NCBI GenBank assembly: GCA_030152225.1
Contig: JASLHL010000110.1
Coordinates: 1 to 14,382, forward strand
Length of the DNA stretch: 14,382 nt
Origin: Flavobacterium sp.
Lineage (GTDB): Bacteria > Bacteroidota > Bacteroidia > Flavobacteriales > Flavobacteriaceae
Direction of reading: 5' to 3'
In this document: positions 1 through 7,522 of the stretch, in pieces
Layout of the letters: the number at the start of each line of letters is the position of its first letter
How positions within the stretch are numbered: the first letter of the stretch is position 1
The notes under the pieces: model-generated
Database searches by the model: none
Seen by the model: the letters and a program-made list of their open reading frames with translations, nothing else
What the model was told of the DNA's origin: nothing
Translations under genes and position numbers: made by a program

Positions 1-259
1 AAAGATAATAAACTTAATAAAAGGTTAACGTTATTCGTTCTTTATAAGTGAAATATTAATTTAATGAGGATGATTAATTGATATTAATTAAAATTAATAC
101 GAAATTTGTATAAAAAAAGGAGCATTGTAACCCAATGCTCCTTTTTTTATACAAATTTCGTATTAATTTTAATTAATATCAATTAATCATCCTCATTAAA
201 TTAATATTTCACTTATAAAGAACGAATAACGTTAACCTTTTATTAAGTTTATTATCTTT
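1..259. repeat. Perfect 127-base inverted repeat with 5-base spacer
   Basis: Bases 1-127 are the exact reverse complement of 133-259; base i pairs with base 260-i throughout, and only 128-132 (TAACC) are unpaired. The first base of the window is already part of the left arm, so the repeat could extend further left. The centre is a terminator-like hairpin, and the right arm ends inside the -7 box of the downstream promoter. Perfect palindromes this long are generally unstable in bacteria. A fold-back artefact at a contig end, primed at the central hairpin, is therefore as likely as a real structure. If it is an artefact, true sequence starts near 112-119. Confidence 0.97.
112..148. terminator. 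Bidirectional intrinsic terminator-like hairpin
   Basis: The stem GGAGCATTG (119-127) pairs with CAATGCTCC (133-141) across a TAACC loop. It is flanked by seven A (112-118) and seven T (142-148), so it would work as a Rho-independent terminator on either strand. It probably ends a gene lying to the left of the window and insulates the operon that starts at 283. It forms the centre of the 259-base palindrome, so the bases left of it may not be genuine. Confidence 0.75.
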
Positions 260-260
260 G
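232..260 (+). promoter_or_regulatory. Bacteroidota-type promoter for the three-gene operon
   Basis: TATCTTTG at 253-260 matches the Bacteroidota -7 consensus TAnnTTTG exactly. A TTA at 232-234, 18 bases upstream, is a weak match to the -33 TTG/TTTG element. The expected transcript start is near 265, giving a leader of about 18 bases before the ATG at 283. The -7 box overlaps the palindrome edge: only its last G lies outside. If the palindrome is real, a mirrored, outward-facing copy lies at the left edge. Confidence 0.6.
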
Positions 261-282
261 TTTCTTTAACACACTTTTACGG

Positions 283-3200
283 ATGAAAAAGATTTACTTT
301 CCTTTACTTTTCCTAACGACTGCTTTTACTACTTACGCACAAGAAAAAATTGAGGCCGTGTACAATACGGCAGCAGCGGTAGAAACTCAAGCGATTACGT
401 ATCAAAACAACAACGAAATTGAAAAAGCATTGGCTGAATATGCCAAGGTGGATGAGTTGGATCCCGCTTATTTTGAAGCACAATATCAACGCATCCTGTT
501 GTACTTAACCCTTGAGCAAAACACAGAAGCTGAAGCACTGTGCAAAAAGTTTATTGATCAATATGGCAGCGAATTACCACCCAAGTATTTTCTGTCCTAT
601 GGTATTTTCCAAAGCGATCAAGGAAAGTATGCAGAAGCATTGGCTTATTTAGAAAAAGCTAATGCACCCCATAGTTTAAATATTCTTGTCAAGTATAATG
701 AGGCGCTTGTCTATTACAAAGACGGGAAAAAACAGCAGGCCTTAGACCTGCTAAAAGAAGTAATTACGCTTGCTCCTAATTATGCACAAGCTTACTACAT
801 CCTGGGGCTTATCGCTATTGAAGATGGACAAGGGGCGATTGGACTCCTGTCTCTTTTAACCTATTTATCCATCTATCCAGATACGGCTGCTGCAAAAGAA
901 TGCCTACAACAACTCAATCGCAATTTAGCGGATATTTACACCACTACGCCACAACTAATCTATGGCAGTGAAGGTGATGATTTTTCGGAATTGGACATTA
1001 TTTTAAAGAATAATTTAGCGCAACATAAAAATTATCCGCTTAAAGTAGACCTCGACCACCGGGTGACAAGAGTCATTCAAGCACTTTTGGAATATATGCA
1101 GGAACACCGAGTACAAGGCGGATATTTTGAAAATCGCTATGCGCCTTGGATGAAAGAAATTGTGCAACGCAATCTTCTTTCTCCCTTTACCTATGCAGCT
1201 ATGATCTCTCAAGAAGAGCGCTATTCGAAGCTGTTCAAGAAACAAACAACGGCGATTCGCAACTACCTCAACAATGAGCTACGACCACATATTCGTCCAC
1301 TGCTCTATCGTGCAACAGTGGACGGAACAACCTATCAGGTAACGGAAGTAGAGCAAGGTTTTTTTTATCATCAAGGGAAGTTTAATCACTTAAATGGGGC
1401 TGCAATTCAACTGACTAAAAACTACCACAAGGAAAGCGAAGGCGCCTTTGTGGATCATCAGCTGACGGGTCTAATTAAATATTATAATTCCCAAGGCAAA
1501 CTCTCCTCCACCTCTGCCTATACCGCAGGCCAAATCGATGGGCTTGTCACAACGTTTTACACCACAGGCAAGGTCTATATGGAAGAAAATGTCAAAGGAG
1601 AAAACCTAGATGGCAGAACTACAATCTACTACATTGACGGAAGTAAAAAGGGTGTTTTAGATTACAAGGAAGGGAAAGTTTCTGGTGACGTTTCGTATTT
1701 CTTTCCCACAGGTGAAACTGAATACCACTATACGGCTATCGATGGAAAAAAAGAGGGCGATATCTTGACCTATGATGAAAATGGGCAGGTAATCAGTATG
1801 TACACGTACCATGACAATCTTTTAGAGGGATTGGGGACAACCTATTATCCCAATGGCACAGTAAAAAGTGAGGCGCTATTTAAGGCCGACGAATACGTTT
1901 ACTACAAGGAGTTTTTTGAGCATGGTGTGTTATCCTACGACTATCAATACGAAAACAACCAGCTAAAGACGGGGGATTCTTACAACATTAAAGGAGAACT
2001 CCTAGAACACCAAGTGTATGATACAGCAGGGGAATTAGAAACGGTTATTTCGTATGAAAAAGGACAGATTCACCTGATTGAAAAACAAAAAAACGGACAA
2101 ATAACAGAACGTCAAACCATTAATCCTAAAACAAACCAATTAGAAGTTCTTCCAACCCAGGGAGTCGTACAGTTTTACTATCCTAATGGTCAGGTATACG
2201 GAGAGGGAACGCTCGTAAAAGGCGCCCAAGAAGGCCTGTGGAAATACTATTACCCACATGGTGCTTTACTCAGTGAAACGAATTATAGCCAGAACCAAGC
2301 GACAGGAGAAATAAAAAAATACAAAAAAACTGGGCAATTAGACGAAATTTATACGCTTGAAGAGGGTAAAATGTCAGGCTTATACCGCTACTATAAGGCA
2401 GATAAAATCGTCTATATGGATTACAATACTGCAAGTAAACAAACAGGTCCTTCGACCTCTTTTTACGATTATCCTACCCCAGATGTCAAGAAATTTTATA
2501 CTGAGGGTGTATTGGACAACAAAGAGATTTACTACAGCATAGACGGACGTCCTTATCGCGTCAATCACTATGATGAAGGATCGTTGTTCCAAATTGATTT
2601 TATAACAAATGAACAAGTACAAACCTTGCACTTAGATCAATATCCAACAACAGGAACGTTTACAGCCGAACTTTTTAACACAAAAACGTTCTATACGTTG
2701 AAAAACGGCTTGTTTGATGGTCCTGTAAAACGCACAGATTCAACGGGAAAAATTGTATTAGACACCTATTCCTTGCGCAACAATAAACTTCAAGGTGATC
2801 ACATCCTTTACTATCCGAATGGCGTGGTCAATGATCGCAATACCCTAATTCTAGATAGGCGCTATGGTTCTAATGAACACCGCAATCCAGATGGAAAAAT
2901 AAGAGTTACTGCTACTTATATTAGAAATATGAACCACGGTGGACGCCAACTTTATTATCCGGAGGGCAAGGTGGCCATACAAACTAACTTTCTCATGGAT
3001 TACAAAAATGGAGAAGAAATTTTATCCAACGCTCAAGGTAAAGCAGTGCTTGTATTGGTGTATGATTTAGACGTTTTAGTTGGTTATAAAAATTTAACTG
3101 CAACCGAAGAATTAAGCGAAGTAATGCCAATTTCATCAACGGATACAGTAGTAAAGTCAACCTATACATCGGGTCAATTAGCCGCTGAGGTTCACCTAAA

Positions 3201-3513
3201 AAAACAAAGTTTAGATGGCTCCTTACACATTTATAACCCAACAGGTAAAAAAGCATATCACCTGAATTATTCTCTTGGTAGCAAAAACGGAGCCGAGCAA
3301 ATCTATCACGACAATGGAGCATTGTACTCCAGCACATCCTATGAAAATCAAACCCTAACGGGATTGAAAACAATTTATAGCTCCACTGGAGAAAAACAGT
3401 TTGAATTTTCTTACTACCAAGGAGAATTACATGGCGAATTCAACATTTTTGAAGCCAATACCCTTAAACAAACCTATTACTATGATTCAGACTTCTTATC
3501 CAATAAAAAGTAG
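283..3513 (+). CDS. Exported TPR and MORN_2 repeat protein (1076 aa)
   Basis: This is a large secreted or periplasmic repeat protein with no evident enzymatic domain. Residues 1-20 are a signal peptide (Lys-Lys, hydrophobic core, cleavage after TYAQ). Residues about 32-210 are TPR-like helical repeats, with a clear unit around 135-170. Residues about 220-360 form a less characteristic helical linker. From about 395 to the end there are roughly two dozen 21-24-residue units of the MORN_2 type, recognisable by YYPNG, YYPHG or YFPTG turns (for example YYPNGTVKSEA and YYPNGQVYGEG) followed by a G-x-x-x-G spacing. Such proteins are often auto-labelled 'YwqK family antitoxin', but the signal peptide, size and neighbours argue against a toxin-antitoxin role. 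TPR and MORN repeats usually mediate protein or surface binding, so a scaffold in the envelope is the likely job. It is first in an operon; the next gene starts inside its last codons. No Shine-Dalgarno is visible before the start, as is usual in this phylum. Confidence 0.9.
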   Translation: MKKIYFPLLFLTTAFTTYAQEKIEAVYNTAAAVETQAITYQNNNEIEKALAEYAKVDELDPAYFEAQYQRILLYLTLEQNTEAEALCKKFIDQYGSELPPKYFLSYGIFQSDQGKYAEALAYLEKANAPHSLNILVKYNEALVYYKDGKKQQALDLLKEVITLAPNYAQAYYILGLIAIEDGQGAIGLLSLLTYLSIYPDTAAAKECLQQLNRNLADIYTTTPQLIYGSEGDDFSELDIILKNNLAQHKNYPLKVDLDHRVTRVIQALLEYMQEHRVQGGYFENRYAPWMKEIVQRNLLSPFTYAAMISQEERYSKLFKKQTTAIRNYLNNELRPHIRPLLYRATVDGTTYQVTEVEQGFFYHQGKFNHLNGAAIQLTKNYHKESEGAFVDHQLTGLIKYYNSQGKLSSTSAYTAGQIDGLVTTFYTTGKVYMEENVKGENLDGRTTIYYIDGSKKGVLDYKEGKVSGDVSYFFPTGETEYHYTAIDGKKEGDILTYDENGQVISMYTYHDNLLEGLGTTYYPNGTVKSEALFKADEYVYYKEFFEHGVLSYDYQYENNQLKTGDSYNIKGELLEHQVYDTAGELETVISYEKGQIHLIEKQKNGQITERQTINPKTNQLEVLPTQGVVQFYYPNGQVYGEGTLVKGAQEGLWKYYYPHGALLSETNYSQNQATGEIKKYKKTGQLDEIYTLEEGKMSGLYRYYKADKIVYMDYNTASKQTGPSTSFYDYPTPDVKKFYTEGVLDNKEIYYSIDGRPYRVNHYDEGSLFQIDFITNEQVQTLHLDQYPTTGTFTAELFNTKTFYTLKNGLFDGPVKRTDSTGKIVLDTYSLRNNKLQGDHILYYPNGVVNDRNTLILDRRYGSNEHRNPDGKIRVTATYIRNMNHGGRQLYYPEGKVAIQTNFLMDYKNGEEILSNAQGKAVLVLVYDLDVLVGYKNLTATEELSEVMPISSTDTVVKSTYTSGQLAAEVHLKKQSLDGSLHIYNPTGKKAYHLNYSLGSKNGAEQIYHDNGALYSSTSYENQTLTGLKTIYSSTGEKQFEFSYYQGELHGEFNIFEANTLKQTYYYDSDFLSNKK

Positions 3514-5419
3514 TATTATTTTTTTCTTCTTATTGTGTAGTTTCTTGGTGCAAGGACAATCTTTAAGTGAGCTATCAGAAAAATACAAGGGGTACAACGA
3601 GATTATTTTAGACTATAAGCAAACCTATACGATAACGAAAAACAAGGATAAATTGGTGATCCTACGGGACACTTATGAAGAGTACTATTTGCTGTTAAGT
3701 GATAAAAACAACCATGCGGTATCGGATTTTACTATTTTTTCGGAACTCAATCCACTGCGCTCTTTTGAGGCATATACGTTGAGTTTACAAAACAACAAGT
3801 ATAAAAAAATAGTGCCCAAAGGAATTACGGAAGCGCCTTATGATCGCAATTCTATTTTTCATTCGGACGTTAAAAAGAAAACAGTCAATTACAGTGGTTT
3901 AACGCCAGGATCAAAGCGCATCCTTTCTTATACCCATGAATTTACAGATCCCTTTTTATTGATTCCCTTTAGCGTACTATCTCATGTTCCCAATGAAAAA
4001 GTCACCTTTGAGATCATTGCGGACAGCGATATTGAACTGACCTATCGCACGTTTAATACAGCAAATACGTCGATTACCTATACGCAGGAAGTAAAGCGTG
4101 GGAAGAACATCCACCGTTGGACCTTATCGAACCCACCCTTACTTCCCTTAGAGACTAACCGCCCTACAGCGGCTACCTTTATTCCATCGGTTTATTTTTG
4201 GATTACTTCGTATCCCGCAAAAGGGCAAACTGTTTCACTCTTAGGAGATGTCGATCAGCTCTACGCCTACTATTCGACGTTTATTCAAACCTTAAACACC
4301 GATTTAGATGCGGAATTTATTGCGTTTACACAGGCTTTGACCCAAGACGCCCAGACGGAAGAAGAAAAGGTAAAAACCATATATCAATGGGTGCAGCAAA
4401 ACATTAAGTATATTGCTTTTGAAGCGGGTTATGATGGCTTTATACCGCGAAAGGCGGATCTTGTTTTCACAAGGCGCTATGGCGATTGTAAAGACATGGC
4501 GAGTATTATCACGGCTATGTGTCAATCCATTGGCATTAACAACGTCTATATCGCTTGGGTGGGAACGCGCAAGATCCCGTATTCTTATAAAGAGCTTCCT
4601 ACACCGCAAGTGGACAATCACATGATTGCCTTTTACGATATAGGCGAACAGGGCATTTGTTTGGACGCTACGGATTCTTTTTTACCGTTTGGTATGGTAC
4701 CCAACACGATTCAAACCAAAGAACTTTTAGTTGCACTGCGCAAAGACGAATATAAAATTCACAAGCTCCCTGTTACAACAGCAACTAGAAATAGCCTACA
4801 AACTCTGGATTCACTTTCTATTGAAAAGTCAAACATAACAGCTAAGTCAACCCTTGCATTTTCAGGCTATTTGAAATCTTTTGTTCATGCCAATCTGACC
4901 TATAGTGGACGGAATACCAAAGAAGACATTGTAGAAGCAATTGTCAATCAATATATTCCCAATTTAAAATTGACTACGCTTACCTCTATTGATCAGTTGG
5001 ATTTATCCGATCAACCGACCGTTATTCGATTGAATTACAAGATTCCCAATGCGGTGATTACAGCGGGTAATGAGTTGTATGTAGATTTGAATTTATACCA
5101 ACCATTCCAAAAGGAAAACATTATTCTCCCTCGACAAACGCCTTACGAAGTAGAAGCATTGGAAGCCTATGATAACAAAGTTATACTGGCTATCCCCCCT
5201 GGGTATCGCATCAAGTATCTTCCCTCCAACCAGCAGTTTTCTACTGCGTATTTGGATGCTAGCTTTACTTGTCGAGCTGATCAAGCAATTGTTGAATTGC
5301 ACTATGTCATTTCATCCAAAAAATTAACCCTATACCCCGACGATTTCGAGGGTTGGAATGCATCAATTAAAAAATTAAACACCAACTACTTAGAATCCAT
5401 TATTTTAGAAAAAATATGA
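3482..5419 (+). CDS. Exported DUF3857/transglutaminase-like protein, triad intact
   Basis: A 645-aa exported protein. The ATG at 3482 is chosen because it gives a proper signal peptide: a Lys-containing start, then IIFFFLLCSFLV, with cleavage near VQGQ at residue 26. The open frame continues upstream to 3401, but those 27 residues would precede the signal peptide. The start overlaps the previous gene by 32 bases, implying coupled translation. An N-terminal beta-rich DUF3857 region (about 30-240) is followed by a transglutaminase-like core (about 280-400). The catalytic triad is visible: Cys336 in RRYGDCKDMA, His380 in VDNHMI and Asp395 in CLDATD. The C-terminal 200 residues are beta-rich. Family members resemble papain-like or transglutaminase folds and may cleave or cross-link peptides; the substrate is unknown. 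The next gene overlaps its stop by four bases (ATGA). Confidence 0.9.
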   Translation: MIQTSYPIKSSIIFFFLLCSFLVQGQSLSELSEKYKGYNEIILDYKQTYTITKNKDKLVILRDTYEEYYLLLSDKNNHAVSDFTIFSELNPLRSFEAYTLSLQNNKYKKIVPKGITEAPYDRNSIFHSDVKKKTVNYSGLTPGSKRILSYTHEFTDPFLLIPFSVLSHVPNEKVTFEIIADSDIELTYRTFNTANTSITYTQEVKRGKNIHRWTLSNPPLLPLETNRPTAATFIPSVYFWITSYPAKGQTVSLLGDVDQLYAYYSTFIQTLNTDLDAEFIAFTQALTQDAQTEEEKVKTIYQWVQQNIKYIAFEAGYDGFIPRKADLVFTRRYGDCKDMASIITAMCQSIGINNVYIAWVGTRKIPYSYKELPTPQVDNHMIAFYDIGEQGICLDATDSFLPFGMVPNTIQTKELLVALRKDEYKIHKLPVTTATRNSLQTLDSLSIEKSNITAKSTLAFSGYLKSFVHANLTYSGRNTKEDIVEAIVNQYIPNLKLTTLTSIDQLDLSDQPTVIRLNYKIPNAVITAGNELYVDLNLYQPFQKENIILPRQTPYEVEALEAYDNKVILAIPPGYRIKYLPSNQQFSTAYLDASFTCRADQAIVELHYVISSKKLTLYPDDFEGWNASIKKLNTNYLESIILEKI

Positions 5420-7359
5420 AAAAAATAAGTTCCCTTATTCTAGCGCTACTTCCCCTTTTGCTCTGGGCACAAGAGCCAGCGTATAAAAGCTTCCAATTTG
5501 ATGATACTCCCTTTACGCCAGCAAAAGAATTGGCCTCTGAAAAAGAAATCATCGTCATTCAAGACACCCAAATAGAATATGTAGCTGAAGACAATCAGTC
5601 CAAGGAGATCTTGTCGTACTATGTAAAGAAATACATCCATTCACAGGAAGCGATTGAATTGAACAACAAAATGTATATTCCCCTCAACAAAGGAGTAACG
5701 CTATTGGATGTACAATTAAGAGTAACACATAAAAATGGCAAGATAACGACGCTCAATGAGAAGTCTATTGAAAAGGAGCACAATTCCCAAACGGGTGTAG
5801 ATTACAACTACTTTCCCGTTGACGGCTTGGAAATTGGAGCGATCATTGATTTACGCTATGTATTAAAAGGACCTGCAGACGTCACAGGGCGCATTTTCTT
5901 AATGCAAAGTGACAGCTACATCCAACAGCGCTCTATAGCCCTCATTTACCCGAATTACTTACAATTTGTCAGTCGTTCATACAATGGAGCAGTAGCGTTA
6001 ACGGAAGACAAAGAGACGTATAGCGATCGCATTGCATTAGTGGGAACGAATACGGATGTTCCTGGTATTGCCAATGACGAAAGTTATTCGAATTGGTATA
6101 AAAATATCAAATACGTACATACGCGTTTTTACAACAATACCTATGCTCCAACGGCAGATCCTTATGGTGAAAAAGAATTTACGGCTCAAACCCATGCGAA
6201 TTTACATCGCGATTTAGATAAAAATGAGCAAAAAGCGCTAGCAACCTTTGTCAAATCCATTCACAAAGAAAGTGATCCGCTAGCTCAAATTAGGGCGATA
6301 GAAAGCATCGTAAAAACGACAATTCAATACAATGAATACATTGACAGCAGTTCAATTACAGAGGTTTTGCGTTCAAAACAGGGAACGCTAAATGACTTGG
6401 TTTTACTTTATATCAACTTGTTTAACACCTATGAGATCCCTTACGAAATTGTCTTTACAGCCAATGCGTACCGCTACCCTTTTGATCCTCAATTCGTAAG
6501 CTACATCAGCTTACGTGATGTGTTATTTTACTTTCCATCACTTGAGGCTTATATGGATCCTTCAACGATACAAACGCGTACTCCAGTGATTGATGTAGCC
6601 TATCACAATCAGTATGGTTTATTTATCCAGAACAAAATATACGCTGGGGTTAAAATGGGAATTTCCGATTTTAAAAAGATTGAACTCCCTTACTTTTTCT
6701 CTAAAGATCTTGCAACAATTCAAGTGGACCTCACACAATTGGAACAGCCTATTGTCACTTCGCAAATTACCTTTACAGGCGATATGGCCTATAACTCCCA
6801 AGCCTACTTGTATTTTGCTTCACCAAGAGAAAGAGAGTTAATTGAAAAAGACCTCTTTAAAAATTACAACATTCAAACTGATTTTATAACGGCTACGGTT
6901 AAAAATATTGATATAGAACGCATTGGATTGGATCCCTTTATTGTAGAAGCAAGCTATTCTGCCACTGGTTTACTCAAAAAAGCAGGGACAAATTTCATCT
7001 TTGAAATTGGAGCAGTAATTGGCAAGCAGATGGAGTTTTATTCAGATAAACCGCGAAAACTGCCGATTCAGCTTAATTCAGGACGTTCGTATGAAAGAAC
7101 CATTACCCTAAAGCTTCCGCAAGGCTATCACATTAAAAATATAGAAGATTTAGATAAAGTATATTACCTGGATCCTGAAAATAAATCCTTGGCCTATTTT
7201 ACGATTACGCATCAAATAAAAGACAATGCATTAATCATTACCAATTTAGAAGGATACAACTTTGTAGAATTACCCGTGAGCTATTGGGATGACTATCGAA
7301 AAGTAATCAATGCTGCTGCGGATTTTAATAAATTATCCTTAGTATTGGAGTTAGATTAA
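5416..7359 (+). CDS. Exported DUF3857 protein, degenerate transglutaminase
   Basis: A 647-aa exported protein with a clear signal peptide (MKK, then a leucine-rich core, cleavage after LWAQ at residue 19). The architecture matches the preceding gene: a DUF3857-like N-terminal half (about 30-240), a transglutaminase-like region (about 275-390) and a beta-rich C-terminal part. Aligning by eye, the catalytic Cys motif GDCKD of the neighbour becomes GTLNDL here, so Leu325 stands at the Cys position. The His motif NHMI becomes RDVL, so Asp368 stands at the His position. The Asp of YMDPS (Asp381) is kept. It is therefore probably a non-catalytic paralogue, perhaps a binding or regulatory partner of the active protein. 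Its ATG overlaps the previous stop by four bases, and a strong terminator follows its own stop, so it closes the operon. Confidence 0.88.
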   Translation: MKKISSLILALLPLLLWAQEPAYKSFQFDDTPFTPAKELASEKEIIVIQDTQIEYVAEDNQSKEILSYYVKKYIHSQEAIELNNKMYIPLNKGVTLLDVQLRVTHKNGKITTLNEKSIEKEHNSQTGVDYNYFPVDGLEIGAIIDLRYVLKGPADVTGRIFLMQSDSYIQQRSIALIYPNYLQFVSRSYNGAVALTEDKETYSDRIALVGTNTDVPGIANDESYSNWYKNIKYVHTRFYNNTYAPTADPYGEKEFTAQTHANLHRDLDKNEQKALATFVKSIHKESDPLAQIRAIESIVKTTIQYNEYIDSSSITEVLRSKQGTLNDLVLLYINLFNTYEIPYEIVFTANAYRYPFDPQFVSYISLRDVLFYFPSLEAYMDPSTIQTRTPVIDVAYHNQYGLFIQNKIYAGVKMGISDFKKIELPYFFSKDLATIQVDLTQLEQPIVTSQITFTGDMAYNSQAYLYFASPRERELIEKDLFKNYNIQTDFITATVKNIDIERIGLDPFIVEASYSATGLLKKAGTNFIFEIGAVIGKQMEFYSDKPRKLPIQLNSGRSYERTITLKLPQGYHIKNIEDLDKVYYLDPENKSLAYFTITHQIKDNALIITNLEGYNFVELPVSYWDDYRKVINAAADFNKLSLVLELD

Positions 7360-7424
7360 ATGGAAGTTCAACATCAAGTGAGCGAGTCCCCATACCTCAC
7401 TTGTATCCCTTGGGCTTTAACCCG

Positions 7425-7454
7425 AAAGAGCGTTGATTTTTCAACGCTCTTTTT
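7425..7454 (+). terminator. Intrinsic terminator of the three-gene operon
   Basis: The 12-base-pair perfect stem AAAGAGCGTTGA (7425-7436) / TCAACGCTCTTT (7441-7452) has a TTTT loop and ends in a run of five T (7450-7454). It lies 65 bases after the stop at 7359. It may also act weakly on the convergent minus-strand gene ending at 7523. A smaller 8-base-pair stem (7375-7382 with 7396-7403) lies just upstream. Confidence 0.88.
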
Positions 7455-7522
7455 CATTCCCCTCAATCTTCTACTCTAACATGCCTTCAGCTGTTCGAAA
7501 GAAAGATTTGCTCTTTCGCTTT

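Noticed and set aside
1..259. Insertion sequence end or transposon terminal repeats
   Set aside because: There is no transposase, no target-site duplication that can be seen, and only a 5-base spacer between the arms.
3401..3481. Upstream extension of the second operon gene
   Set aside because: The extra 27 residues would sit before a good signal peptide and lie wholly inside the first gene.
283..3513. Toxin-antitoxin role suggested by YwqK-like repeats
   Set aside because: The protein is exported and 1076 aa long, with TPR repeats and no neighbouring toxin. The repeats only show MORN_2 similarity.
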